Positions 11,804 to 24,030 are shown, numbered from the stretch's first letter. The stretch is DNA of 64,000 bases from Amoebophrya sp. A120 (GCA_905178155.1 CAJINV010000024.1:275813-339812); one strand, 5' to 3'. Notes: generated by a model not told the origin, from the sequence alone. Numbers and translations are program-made.

Positions 11804-12112
11804 TATGAGTCGAAATGTGTCTAAGTCTGGACTTGCCATTCGAAAGTTCAAGGACAAGAAGATAAGTAGAATCTGTGATGCGTGTATACAACGCGTGGCG
11901 GCCATTTTTATTTTTGTCGTCTTCGACGAGCACGAGGCCCGTTTCAGTTTGTCATGCGCTTACTTTACGAAAGATGCCGCAATAAGCCTCGCAAAACTTC
12001 TTCTTATGTATGCTCCTGTGCCGTCGTCCCGTACAAGCGGGGTAAGTACTCCACCGCGACGCAAGTATCAGCAATACAAATTTCTCGAGCCAGACATATT
12101 TGTATTTGATAT
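11804..12112. mobile_element. Decayed introner-like element, family F1, outside any recognised gene
   Basis: Left end TATGAGTCGAAATGTGTCT, right end GCCAGACATATTTGTATTTGATA with changes from the family. Flanks TGGAC/TCGAT are poorly matched. Probably an old insertion in non-coding sequence or in a lost gene. Confidence 0.45.
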
Positions 12113-14672
12113 CGATATGGTTTTCCGCAATTTGTGCCCGCACTTCTTTCCGGCTTTGGTTCGTTTCTTTAAAAGGTACGAAAACTCGCCTTTCTGTGTA
12201 TATTAAATCTGCTATCGTGCAGTAGTAGCTCTCGCCCCCACAGAGTAAGATTACTGATGGTGCATGTGCACTGTCGCGCCGTACGATCAATGTGCGAGAG
12301 TGGCAATTAGAGCTAGATTATGAATAGATATGAGCTCCTCGAGCAACAGTTCTTATCAAAAACCGGAACCAATCGTGCCAAAGCGGCTGGAAAATGCTGG
12401 TGCGGTTTCTCATAGTATAATCTAAGACGCGGCGTTACGATCCGCAGTACAGACATACCTTCAAAGCTGAGCAGCAGAGCAAGGCCTGGCCTCGTAGCAA
12501 GCCTTAGGCGGAGTGCTGGCTTCATGTAGATATCGCGCTGAGGCTGATAAGCTGCAGTTTTGGCTGCATGTTTTTAATTGGCACATTCACAGGCGCAGCC
12601 ATAGCCTGATACTCGAAAGCCATGTTTTAGAAGGCAGGCAGCCCTATTAGCTGCGTTTGTACTAATAACATGATATCAGTTGTTTAATACTCACTTGCTG
12701 CTCGGCTCTGATTGTGTGTTGATTCATTCCAATATGCTGTATGGGGAACGCGAAAACAAGCGAAGTTCCGCATCGGATGCTATGCGGACGAGGATTAGTA
12801 TCAAACCAAAATTCACGCAAGACGTAATCAGTCTTTTTCAAAAAGCGTGTAGCTTCCACGCTGCGAGCCAGAGTAAAACATATAATCAAAAGCGTAGAGT
12901 ACAGAACTTTAGCTCCGATGGTACGATGTGCGGCACCAGAAGCAATTTGTCATGCACAAATCAGAATGATTTACGTCTCTGCGGCGTTTCGTTCACATCT
13001 ATACTCCCCGCAGCTTCAATACATTTGATCACCTGGACGTATGAAGTGTAATACAGAAGTCGCCTTTGTAGTTTTCGATGTCAGTTGCAATCTCACCGCC
13101 CGTATACAAATTATTTCAATTGGTAAGCCCGAGCACCCGCTCATGGTCAGGCCCAGTGCTGTCTACAAGCTACAGTATTGCACTCCTTGGTCGTAATTGC
13201 ATGTAGTATCGCCTCCCTAGCCCAGTCCTGTCGTACCGCGCTAGTAGTATCGAAAATATTAAAGGCTGATATTTTTAGGTACTGCTTTATGCAAATCTGT
13301 ACAGTGAAAGAACAACAAAAAATCTTCGCTATACTGCTACAACTCCATTTCACTATACTCTACACATCTTCTTTTCCATAGTATCGAATACTGCGTGTGA
13401 TCCTGCGTTTTCCATAATTGATCCTGCGTGTGATCCTGCGTTTGTTTGAGAACGGATACTACCCCTTTCCAAATCAAAACATTTTAGGACCCGGGGGGAC
13501 AGGAAGAGCCCCCCGGTAGCGCTAGTCTCACATGGGTGCACACATAAGGACGTTGACGAAGAAACACACACACACACGGCGGTCAAAAAACACAAACAAT
13601 ATGCGTCCAGCACAAACTGCCCTGACTCGCTCACCGGATGGATGCGCCGCCGAGGTCCGTCGCTGCAGTAGCTTAAATAATAATAGCTATAATAGAAAGA
13701 AAAATATAGAAATAGTAGCGGCAAAGCTATCTGTAGCGCTTTCCTGGTAGAACAGCCGCGCCACGCCGCTGAGCGGGAGACGGCCTGTCCAGTGAGTGAG
13801 TGCCCCGTCAACTGCTCGCCGGGGCGCTGCGTGGAAGAGCAGCGTCGCCGCATGTCGAGCCGGGGAACTAGTTTGCTTTCGATTGCCTTTTTATTTTTTT
13901 TTTTTTAAGTTCCCCGTCATCTCAATTCCCCCTTAACTTGCCGCCTTACTCTTCACGGACATGGGGGATGACATCAGCGCGTAGAACGGTTTGAATCAGA
14001 CTCGGGCTACAAGGCCACAGGTAAACTATCCCAGTGTCTTCCGGCCGGCCTTGACGCAATCTGACTACTAAAAACCTCGCGGTAGCTGGGGGGCGTTCTA
14101 GTCTTCGGTCTAGTTCGTCGCCCTCTACCAGGCCTGTACTACCTGAAAGCAGAACTTCGGCTAGGGCAACAAGATCACATCAAGCAGCATCCGCGAGCAG
14201 CATCCGACCCGAGAGTAGTCAGCCGGGCCATTTCTGAAGGCGCTGCGAGGTGGGCGGAGAGGCATCACGCTAGCAGTTGGACGGGAGCAAGGCCAGCGTT
14301 CTTCTGTGTGATGTTCGTCGTATACTGTCCTGCCTAGTTCAACTATGTAGGTTATCTCTCTCTCTCTCTTGGTCGTAATTGCATGATGCTGAAATTGTTT
14401 GACATAATAGTGGCCCCGCGCAGGAACGTCCTGTGCCTGCAGGTGCAGGAGCACACTGAAAATTTGTATTTCTTCCAGGCCACACGACCAGACCACGAAG
14501 CTTTTTCGTATATATGGATTCTCCAACATCGGTCGTTTTGGTGGAGTTGCTCTGACAGTGAAGTTTTTGGTCGTTCTAAAAATTACATTTTCATATTCCC
14601 TGTCCGATGAGATATCGACCTTCAGCGAGCCAGCCAGTCAAGCACCGGACGCGGCGCCGTATCGAAGAAGAA

Positions 14673-15017
14673 TTGTAGTTCCCCCCTGCTCCCAGAAAGA
14701 GCAGAAGGCCGCTTTTGTATTGCGAGCACCATTCTCATGGGCATCCCCCCTGTAGTTCCCCCCTGTATCCCAGAAAGGGCGGCCGTTTTTGTATTGCGAA
14801 CACCATTCTCATGGGCATCCCCCCTGTAGTTCCCCCCTGTACCCCAGAAAGGGAAGGCCGTTTTTGTATTGCGTGCACCATTTTCATGGGCATCCCCCCT
14901 GTATTGCGAACAAGAACTGCAGGCCCCCTCTGCTCCCAGAAAAAGAAGTCCATTTTTGTATTGCGAGCACCATTCTCATGGGAACAAACATGAGCATCCC
15001 CCTCTTGCCCAAGAAGT
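14673..15017. repeat. Minisatellite, about four units of about 75 bp
   Basis: Units share GTAGTTCCCCCCTG, CCAGAAA, TTTTTGTATTGCG and CACCATTCTCATGGGCATCC. The last unit is longer and diverged. It ends about 15 bp before the predicted start codon of GT61-like gene B. Confidence 0.8.
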
Positions 15018-15032
15018 AGGCAAGCAACATAA

Positions 15033-18000
15033 ATGCTTCAGGTGGAAAAGATTCGCCGCGAAGTATATCTCTGCTGGAAAAAAAGGCCGAGCACGAGAGC
15101 CCACTGCAATGCTTGCCATGTAAAGAAGGCGAAGGTGCAGCAACCTACGCCGAAGCTCTGGACACGTCGCCCTTTCGTGTAAGAAGACAAGAGCTTTTAC
15201 ATTTAGAAAGTAGGCATGAGAATTAGAGACTTTCCCCAGTTATGATAGATACCGGGGGTGGGGCGCCGCTTATCATCCTGATACCACGAAAAGGAGCTTC
15301 CTGCACAACCAGCTGCGGTTCCGGCCGCCGAATAAGATTATGAGTTGCAAAAGTATCGGCTACTAGTATAGATTGCAATACAAAAAATTGGGTCACGCAG
15401 CGTTGTAGATTAAATTTGTAATGCGGATTTCCCTGAACAACTAGATTTGTAATGCATAAGGCCTGAACAACTAGACTTCTCATGCTCGGGAAATTTGTAA
15501 TGCGTTTGTACGAGTACGATACTTCTGCAATGCATAGGAAGTCCAGCAAGTCCATGAAACTGTCAAAGTAGGCACCATTTTCATTTTCGCTATATTCTTC
15601 AGAATCGGCAAAATCAGAGTCAGAACTGCCGCTGCTGAAGTCCTCTAAGTAATCGTGTATTTCCCCATCTCGTACCTCTACCTGTTCTGGCGCCCCCTTC
15701 GCGTCGTGGTTCCCGTCAGTGTCAACACCAGCTTTGGGCTCTCCAGCGTCGTCACCAGCACGACCTTTCTCTTCCTCATTCGCCGCAGGAGCTACAGTGG
15801 CTTCCTTCATAATATCCTTCGCAGCCTTCTTCTCCGCATCCTTTTTCGCCTTTCTCTCAGCGGTTCTAGCCTTTTTAGCCGCATTTTTTTTCTCTTCCAT
15901 TTCCCGCTCCAGGAGGTCCTCTGCCGCTGCTTCTTGCAATTTCTTGTCTTTGAAATCCAAAAACTCTTCGAAATGAAGCTTCAACTGTTTCATTTTCGGA
16001 ATCTTCTCGGCTTCGAACTCTTCCCTCTGTTCCATCAATTGCTTCAAACCGTCGAGCGATAGAGGTTTGATCCTTTGGAACTGCTTATCGGTAACCTTGT
16101 TCTTCAGCATGACATGAAGCGCTAGTTTCTGCGGAGGCGGCTTGCGTAGCAAAGCGAAAAGTCGCTTCTTCTCCTGCTCGACTTGTTTTCTCTTCTCTTC
16201 TTTCTCGCTTCGTAACGCGATCTGACTGGCGGTTTTTTCTTTGTCTGAGGAATCTTCACCTTCGGACGAGCGACCATTTTCATCATCATCTCCATCGCGG
16301 TTGTCCCTCTTGCGGGCGACTTTGGAGCCGATTTCTAGTAGTTCTTGTTCCACGCTCTGTGGTTTATTTTGTCCTTCATCTCCGTGGTCTTCATCTTCTT
16401 TTTCGTCTTCGCTGCTTCCTGGCTGGACTCGCTCTTGCTCGATTTTTGAAGTCGTGGCCCTCTGGCAGCTCCCGGAGGTGGTCGTCGTGGTCACCCCGAC
16501 CTGGTCCTCTATTTGCCACCAATTCTTCTCGTAATTCCATTTCCACTCCACGCCGTCTGGTAAAAGCGCATTGTCTTCTCCGACATTTTTCCCAGTACCT
16601 GCGTGTTCCTGAAACTCCGAGGACCGCCACGCCGCATGGTTTTCGGAAACGACGAGTTCCTCCGTTGGCCTTGGCTGTTTGTGTAGTTTTTCCACTCTCG
16701 CGGAGCGGTTCTTGTCAGCGGATCGTCGTCATCCGAGTCGCAATCAGAGACGAAAAAGTCGTGACCGCGTGAAGGGTGGCGGTTGTTGACAACGGGCGGA
16801 TCAACATTCAGGTTGTTCGCCTGCTCGTCCATCTTCGACGCTAGATTGTGCTGCTCCACAGAGTCGCCAGCCATGGTGGCGCCAAGACTTAAATTCAATT
16901 TGAATTTGATATCAATGGATCAGGAACTCGTTTTTGAAATTCAAATCTGTGATGGGATGAATCGCGATGTCCAATGAGAATGACCACGCTGTGCTTTTTA
17001 CAACATCTTTACCTAATCCTAGCACATAGACATCATACGATAGCTGCGGAAGCTGCCCTCATATAATCTTTTCTTCTTTTGTAGTTGTTTGTCCATTACT
17101 ACTACATCTTCATCCGCTAGGCTAAAAAGAAGGAGAAAATGTAATGCGGATTTCCCTGAACAACTAGATTTGTAATGCATAACTGCAAATTTAGTACGAG
17201 TTGTCGATCCTTTTGCACTGCATAAAGATCCGCTGGTTTCCCGGACTAGTCGGGTTCAGATCTACAACTGGGTCGCCTGCGTCTCCCGTGCAGCAGCACA
17301 TGCGAGGCTGTAGTACTACGTCTCGTCCTGCGGGCAGAACCGCCGAGGGAGATGAGCCTGCTCGTCGTGAGGCAAGCTCACGAAGAGCTATGAGTGTGCC
17401 TTCTGGTGGTCTTCCCGGAGATAGTGGTACAACGAGAACGAGGAGTCGGAGGAGCTCCCCCAGAGGCAAAAAACCATCTTCGGGCTGCGGCACCGTGCTG
17501 ACGCTGCTGTCGACGGCGCGGAGACTGAAATCGGCGGCGGAAGTGGAAGAGGAAAGTTCTGAGAAGGCACACAGAACTTCTACACATGCAACTGCTGTGG
17601 CCACCAAAGCAGGAAAGAGCCACGCAGAAGTGCTGCCACCCAAGATGAACGGGCACCAAAGCAGTGACCGGTATGAGTACGGTCTGCTGATTCGGCGGTT
17701 ATGCAATGCAAAAGCATCGCACTAGTATAAATTGCAGTACAAATTAGCCCAGCCTACAAATTGAATTTGTAATGCTGGTTTACCTTGAGACAGAGATCGC
17801 CGCAAGGTCGCAGCGCGGGGACTCTGTCCCCGCGCCATGACCTTGTTTGTGATGCATAAACGCGATTGCTACGAGTGCGATACTTTTGCACAGGATAGCG
17901 GTGGAGGCTGGACGAGGGTGACGAGAAGAGCAAATCCTTCCCCTCCGGGTATGCCCTGGAAGAGTATCTGCAGGAGGAGCCGCGCCGAAGATCATCGGAA

Positions 18001-21000
18001 ACATCCGAGCGGAGCGTAAGTGGACAATGTGACACGACGCAGGAGGCAGCAGATGACGTCACGGGCCTCCTGCCCGAGAAGCATGGTCACAGTAGAAGCC
18101 ACGACGATGATCATATCGTCGCAGGCAGCGGTAAAATAACGCAACGAAACACGGAAGAAGGCGAAGATCACGCCTCCCTAGCGGAGATCACGATAGCCAG
18201 AAATGATCCGCCGTACAGGGCCACGAGCGCGAAGATGACAGGAGGTCGGGGAAAGCCAAAACCAAAACGCCACGAAGTACCAGAGATCGATGCTGGTCGT
18301 GCAAGACCAATCGACAGGGAAGAGGACGCTGCCACACTGCTCGACGCGGAGGAGGAACAGCGCTTCCTCGAGGGAGAGGAGGACGAGCATGGTTCGGAGA
18401 CCGAGCGTGATCATGCGCAAAACCAGAAGTATATGTCACAAATGGAAATATATCAGGCGCGCCTTTATAAAGAAAATCGAAATGGCCCGTCAAATTCACC
18501 CACAAATGGCAATGCAAATAGCGCACAGATGAGCTACAGCAGAACACCACAAGCCAGAGATAACCGAGCAGACGGAGGTGCAGAAAAAAGTGGGCGCTCG
18601 GAGTCAGGTGGCCATGGCCAGGCTGCGGCTGGAACGACGAACAGATGCGAATCTACTTCGCAGAACGACGAGGAGGAGGAGGAGACCATGCTACAACGCA
18701 GTAGCCAGTCGGTGGCCTTCATCCCGTTCGGAGCGCGACTACAAGAACGAGGACAGCATCAACGACAGACACAGATAACCGAAGATGCTGCGGTCGTCGA
18801 TACAAAAACCGAAGCTGCAGCTGCTGCTTCTGAAAAAACCGCATCTGTCGAGGAAGTCGCGATCCCCATGGCGCGGGTCGGGTTTGCGGCGGACGTGGCG
18901 ACGAAAATCGCAAGGCTAATCGCCAAACACGCAGGTGAGCGGGAAAAGGACGGGGTGCTCAACTGGATCGGGAATGAAAGCCGCGACCAGGCAAATCCCC
19001 CGACAACTGGAGATCATGGTCGGAGAGGTGCGGAAAAATATAGTCGTGGTGCGAAGGACGACAAGAGTTCGAAGAACGCGGAACACGAAGATCCGGAGGC
19101 GGGTGAGGCTGCGACCGGAGGTGCAGCTTTGCCTCGTGGTAGGAAGAACGACCCGATCGGGCAGGAGGACAACGCCTTTGGTACACCGGAGCAAGAAAAT
19201 GACCGCCGGGAGCACCACCACGGCGACGTAGTAGACCCCGAAAAATCATACTCTTCGTCCTTCCACTGCCTCAAAGGCCCGAACTGCCTGTTCCGTAATG
19301 TCTGCCTGAAGGGATTCACCTACGACTCTAGCATATACATTGCAAAAGTACTATGACTACCGTGCAACTTCGTGCGTGAATTGCAATACAAATTTCATTT
19401 CCAAATAAAAAGAAGAAACGCAAATTGTGATGCTGAGTCGCATCGGGCTACCAATCTGTCATGCATGATTGCAATTACTACGTAGGCGGTACTAGGAGTA
19501 CTTTTGCACTGGATACACCAACCCACTCGACGATTTCCGATCCAGAATACGGGAGGTGCATTTCGAGTACTTTTTGCCCGAAGATGACACGACTTCCGCT
19601 GAAGTGGACGATGTATCCTGTGCAAAAGTATCGCACTCGTATAAATGCAATACAAATTTCCTCAGCATGAGAAATAAAATTTGTAATGCAGATTTTCGTT
19701 GGAAACAAGATTTGTAATGCAAGACTTGCATTTGTACGAGTACGATACTTTTGCAAAGGATACGATGACCACTCCCACGACGATTGGGAGACCCACAGCG
19801 ATGCGGATACACGGTACATTTTTCAAAATCTGTATCTGATGCCAAATTATCCAAACATCATTCCCAATCTCCGCCACCTGGTGGCGAAAGCGCGGTTTCA
19901 CCGGGCGCGTGGTGCTCCCGGGAAGCGGCGGCTCCAAGAACGGGGCAAGAGGGCGCTAGGTTCAGGACGACATCCAGATGAAGTTGTGCATCCTCGCGGT
20001 GCTCTCGCCGATTCCTCGAAAAGCACTCCCAAAACCGCCGTCTTCGTGCAGCGTGCCGGCGGGTTCACACACAACGTCGGCCACGTGATTCTTGACGAGA
20101 TTCTGACGGTGTTTCAGGCCATGCTGAAGCACGATAGAATCGGAAGCGACGATCGGGAGATCCAGATATCAAATGCAAAAATGTCTGGATGTCTAGCAAC
20201 TTGTGTTGCTGATACTTGAATTGCAAACTTGCTGCTTGTACTGCATAACAGCATGAGAAATTTCGCGGGGCTTATTCCAAATTCATTCGTATTTAGCATG
20301 ACAAAGTACCATATTCCGCACGACAAAAAAACTGGCCAATGGTATTCATGCATTACAGATCTTTTTGTCCTTGAAGTCCTGCATCACAAATCCAGGTCCA
20401 GACATATTTGCAGTGCATACCAGATTCTACTGCACGAAAAGCAGTCCATGAACATCAATGCGTTCGCGCAGCTGCTCGCGACCACGCCCGGTATTGTGAG
20501 GAAAAATGTCCCCACCCCAGAGTTGTCATGCAAGCCTGCATGCGAAAAACGTTTCTCATGCGGAGCCCCATGAGAAGCATTTTCTATTCGTCATTGGGAA
20601 TTTGTGATGCTAGAATCATCATAGTATTGTGGATCTGTGATGCTTCTCCTGAATCAGCTAAACAGGATTACACTACGGAGACAAACTTGTCATGCGAAAT
20701 AACCAAATCTGGTGGATTTGTCTACGCTGATTTCGCATCTTGACTCTGGTGTGGGGACGTTTTTACTCAGGATACCCGGGAAGACTACTTCATCTACACC
20801 CGCAGGTGGTTTTACCGGCGCTTCTACCGCTGCTGGTGGAACTTCCAACGTTTTCGACTGGACGGACATCGATTTGACCACCGAAGTGGATTTTTCTGCA
20901 CCCGCTTTGAAATCGTCGGAAATAAAAGTTCACCGTTGCTTTCCGGAGCTCATCCTCGGTTGGGCCCGGTTCCAGGGCTACTGGCACTTAGGGTTTGCCG

Positions 21001-24000
21001 AGCTGCAGCAGTACTTTCTGCTTCCAAGACACAGCATCATATGACAGTGCACAACTTCCCATCGTCCCCCTCATTTGTATAGCATGAACGCCAATACAAG
21101 CATTAGCAAGAGTGCCGGCTTTGCATGACAACGTTTGCACTGGAGTGTAGTCCTATTTTGGCGGCTACCAGCAGAACTTGTCATGCATAAGAGTGCCAAG
21201 AGGAAAAGAGTGGATTGAGTATTTTGCATGAGAAATGAGGGGGAACGGGAGTTCTTGTGCACTGTCACACATCACCGCGGGCATCCAGAAGTACCAGGAC
21301 CTGCTGAAATTCAAGGAGTACGTATCGTGAGGAAAAAACTGTGTAAGTGTAAATCTGTGATGCAGAACATGCAACAGAGTTACGCCTGTCATGCCAGACA
21401 GCCACGCAGTCCTCTTTTCATGTGTGTTTTCCCTAATCAACCACGCATGACAGGTTTTCTCTGTCATGTGGAGCAAATTTGTGATGCTGTCAGCCAAAGA
21501 AAGTTACACTAACACAGTTTTTTTCTTGGATATTACGTGTGGCGGAGGTTTGGGATTGCGAAGAGGGAGAACATATCCTGAGTAAAAACGTCTCCTCTCG
21601 ATTCCTTTCTGAAAATTCGAAATTTCTCTGTGCTTTAAATTTGGTCTTTTCCAGTACATAAACACCCCAGAGTTGTCATGCAAATCTACATGCTGAAAAT
21701 GTTTCTCATGCGGAGCTCCATGAGAAGCATTTTCTAGTCGTGTTTTTCAATTTGTCATGCTCCAATCAGCATGGTAAGCTAGATCTGTGATGCTGCTGAG
21801 CTAGCTCAAACAGCACTACACTACGAATCCAAATTTGTCATGCAAAACAGCCAAAACTTGCGGATTTGTCTAGCCGGTTCCCCATCCTGCCTCTGGTGTG
21901 AGTACGTTTTTACTCAGGATAGAACAAAGAACGGGATTATGCCGGCGCGGGCGGGGTACTGGTTCCTGGTGCAGCATCTTCGACAAGAGCTAGTGCGCCC
22001 CCTACTTCCGTGCTGTACAACATTACCATCGTGCTGAAAAACCGGCATTCCGCCGAAAACTGCTGCGTCATGACCAACGCAGACCAACTGAAACGGTATT
22101 TGCTGCGAAGGTTCTTCAGGAGTAAGAGTTCAGGAGCCACCAGCACCGCTGCAGGACCAACTACATTCCGCGAGGACACGGAAAGAATGAAAGATGTTGC
22201 ACCTGTTCCTACGTCGCATGGCTTTCAAGTTGAAGAATTGTCTGGGCTGCAACTACAGCGCGCAAGCATCGACCAAGTGCTGCTGCTCAACTGGTCGGAT
22301 TTGAAGGGCAGCTGGCAGAAGCAAGTGGAGGTTATGGCGTACACGGATATTCTGCTATCCTTCCCCGGCGCGGACGTCTGCAGCTCGGTGTTTATGCCCA
22401 CAGTGAGTGGCTTTATTCTCCCCGATCGACTGCTGGGCTGGGCGCCAGAGGAAAAAGACACGCTCGAGCTGGTGCGGCAAGACGTCAAGCAGGAGAAGCG
22501 GAAGCGAGGTCTGAGCGAACAGAGCCACGAGGTGCTGCAAGTGGACGCCTTTGGAAAAATCGTCGTGAGCAGTAGCGGCGGCGGCGAGAATTCGCAAGGT
22601 CGTCGTAGTGCTCTGCATCAGAAGCTCAATCTCGAACAGCAGGTGAAGCTGTTTTACCAGCGCCGGTTTCACCGCTTTTTGAAGGTGACCGCGACCTCCA
22701 GTGCAGTTGAAGAGGAACAATTTGGGGAGGATAGTGGGCAGTTTCCTGCGGGTAGTCCAGGCGAGAGCGCAGGATCCCCCACTTCCAGCGTCGTCGACTA
22801 CATGCGGCAGCATTTGCAGTATCAAATGCAAATATGTCTGGGTCTGGAAGATTGCAACTTGTCATGCTAAGTCTGAATCAGGCAAAAGACTGTGTTGCAT
22901 GATTGCCAAAAGCTGTGCACTTTTGACCTAATCGAGAGGCAGTTTCTCATGCAGGATAAGCATTGGAAAGGTAAAGGTTATTTCGCAGAATCTGTCATGC
23001 TATGTCCTGCATACCACACTTCATGGGTTATGGAAAATCTGCATCACAAATCTAACAATCTTCCAGACCCAGACACTTTTGCAATCCATATGCAGCAGCA
23101 CGAGGTGAATTCCCACGGAATCTCGGCCAAGGGTTGGGAGGGCCTTGGCTTCATCGACATGGTCTTCACGCACCGGCTACCAAATGTAAAAATGTCTGGG
23201 TCTGGAAGAATGCAACTTGTCATGCTAAATCTGAAGCATCCATAAATGTGTGTTGCATGATAGTACCAAAAGTCGTCCAGTTTTGACCAAGTCGGGAGGG
23301 TGTTTCTCATGCAGGATGGGCATGAGAGATATAATCGCCCGGAATCTGTCATGCTAGGTCCTGCATTCCAGACCTCATGGGTCATGGAAAAGCTGCATGA
23401 CAAATCGCGAATTCTTCCAGACCCAGACATTTTTACATTTGATACCGGCCCTACCTCAACATCAAGCTGATGCCCCAGTACGTGGCGGGCGTCACGTATG
23501 AAAGTGCACAACATCCTGTCCCCCTCATTTGTCATGCAAATTGCCAAATCCAAGCTGTGCATTTTGGCAGTGTCTGCATGACAAGTCCTGGTACTTAGCC
23601 CAAACAGCACTGCAATCCAGTGTGAATTTGTCATGCAAAACCGGCACTCTTGCTGATGCTTGTCTTGCCGTTCATGCTATACAAATGAGGGGGAGGGGGA
23701 GTTGTGCACTGTCATATCACGAACACCAGCGTGGCGCGGCCGACGTTCGTTTTGTCGCCGCGAAAATCGGTCTTCGAGCAGGTGCCCTCGCCGCGGGACC
23801 GGCACAGTACTGCGGAGTTCGACAACGTCATGTACCGGAAAGCCAACCCGTCCGCGGTGATTCCCCCGGAGTTTCCGCACGAGGAATTTTTCCGCTACGA
23901 ATCGGTCATCAACGGCAGCATCTTCTGGCCGAAGAACACGGTGATCCGAAATGTCCATCAGGGCGGCTTCCAGAAAATCGGCGACCTCGTGGAGAGTCTG

Positions 24001-24030
24001 CTGGACTACTTTCAGCGGATCAAGGGCTGA
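15033..24030 (+). CDS. GT61-like glycosyltransferase B, with 11 introners and one gene-bearing composite element
   Basis: Predicted 1459-aa protein; all junction phases agree. The first exon begins with ATG directly after an in-frame TAA and ends at an ordinary GTAAGA donor (15179). The second exon (RYRGWGAAYHPDTTKRSF) runs into the composite element. After about 400 charged, probably disordered residues come GPNCLFRNVCLKG (about 695), THNVGHVILDEIL (about 848), HRCFPELILGW (about 955), NITIVLKNRHSAENCC (about 1055) and LSFPGADVCSSVFMP (about 1163). These are the block order of GT61/DUF563 glycosyltransferases and match gene A (2015-9949). No clear membrane anchor is visible, so the N-terminus may be incomplete or the protein soluble. 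Substrate unknown. A related DUF563 protein without transferase activity is possible. Confidence 0.7.
15179..15239 (+). other. Ordinary GT-AG intron of GT61-like gene B
   Basis: 61 bp with donor GTAAGA and acceptor TTTCCCCAG. It joins phase 2 to phase 1 correctly (RRPFV to YDRYRG) and shows that conventional splicing coexists with introner removal in this gene. Confidence 0.65.
15223..16874 (-). CDS. Charged coiled-coil protein encoded inside the composite introner
   Basis: The start ATG sits in an ideal context (GCCACCATGG). The first 60 residues (MAGDSVEQHNLASK..., then DCDSDDDDP) are in one frame. From about 16700 a frame shifted by two continues (LPDGVEWKWNYEKNWWQ), so a very short intron, a frameshift mutation or a base error is needed. 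The rest is Lys/Glu/Ala-rich heptad-like sequence (EREMEEKKNAAKKARTAERK) ending in an acidic tail (SGSSDSDFADSEEYSENE). The frame runs into the left F2 copy and reaches a stop at 15223; the natural end may be earlier. No transposase or other family is recognised. It lies antisense within an intron of gene B (15033-24030). It may be a captured host gene or element cargo. Confidence 0.45.
15339..17224. mobile_element. Composite introner (F2 ends, TSD AAGAT) carrying an antisense gene
   Basis: A perfect 5-bp repeat AAGAT lies at 15334-15338 and 17225-17229. The outer ends TATGAGTTGCAAAAGTATCG and TATGCAGTGCAAAAGGATCG (read inward) form an F2 terminal inverted repeat. A complete F2 copy fills 15339-15536 and a second right half fills about 17138-17224; both contain the same inner segment (GCGGATTTCCCTGAACAACT). 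Between them is an antisense ORF. Removing everything with one AAGAT joins LRFRPPNK to IRWFPGLVGF in frame. The inner F2 boundary at 15536 has no matching TSD, as expected if the outer pair is the transposed unit. Confidence 0.7.
17700..17897. mobile_element. Introner-like element, family F2
   Basis: Perfect TSD GCGGT. Frame kept (GLLIRR to WRLDEGDE). Confidence 0.85.
19334..19515. mobile_element. Introner-like element, family F2, diverged
   Basis: Ends TATACATTGCAAAAGTAC and TATCCAGTGCAAAAGTAC (read inward). Flanks TAGCA/CACCA match 3 of 5. The predicted join (YDSS to NPLDDFRS) is still in frame. Confidence 0.7.
19614..19762. mobile_element. Introner-like element, family F2
   Basis: Perfect TSD CGATG, ends TATCCTGTGCAAAAGTATCG. 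Frame kept (AEVDD to DHSHDDW). Confidence 0.85.
20167..20419. mobile_element. Introner-like element, family F1
   Basis: Perfect TSD CCAGA. Frame kept (DREIQ to ILLHEKQ). Subterminal sequence diverged (GTCTGGATGTCTAGC). Confidence 0.85.
20492..20774. mobile_element. Introner-like element, family F3
   Basis: Left end TATTGTGAGGAAAAATGTCC, right end a standard F3 end; perfect TSD CCCGG. Frame kept (ATTPG to KTTSST). Confidence 0.85.
21040..21269. mobile_element. Introner-like element, family F4
   Basis: Ends TATGACAGTGCACAA and TGTGACAGTGCACAA (read inward), perfect TSD CATCA. Frame kept (LPRHS to ITAGIQKY). Confidence 0.85.
21323..21532. mobile_element. Introner-like element, family F5
   Basis: Ends share AAAAAACTGTGT and AGTGTAA. 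Flanks GTACG/TTACG (4 of 5). Frame kept (FKEY to VWRRFGI). The only F5 copy found. Confidence 0.75.
21574..21921. mobile_element. Introner-like element, family F3
   Basis: 348 bp, with extra sequence after the left end; perfect TSD GAACA. Frame kept (IAKREN to KERDYAG). Confidence 0.85.
22820..23090. mobile_element. Introner-like element, family F1
   Basis: Perfect TSD TGCAG. Frame kept (MRQHLQ to QHEVNSHG). Confidence 0.85.
23178..23444. mobile_element. Introner-like element, family F1
   Basis: Perfect TSD CCGGC. The left end is mutated to TACCAAATG. Frame kept (VFTHR to PYLNIKL). Confidence 0.85.
23497..23716. mobile_element. Introner-like element, family F4
   Basis: Left end TATGAAAGTGCACAAC, right end its complement; perfect TSD TCACG. 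Frame kept (YVAGVT to NTSVARP). Confidence 0.85.

Larger units (their letters stand above)
9950..14672. other. Long gene-poor interval
   Basis: No ORF with convincing composition or family resemblance. It contains two decayed introner-like elements (separate entries), a T-rich tract near 13890 and short simple repeats such as (CA)n near 13565 and (TC)n near 14360. Short exons of unknown genes cannot be excluded. Confidence 0.5.
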
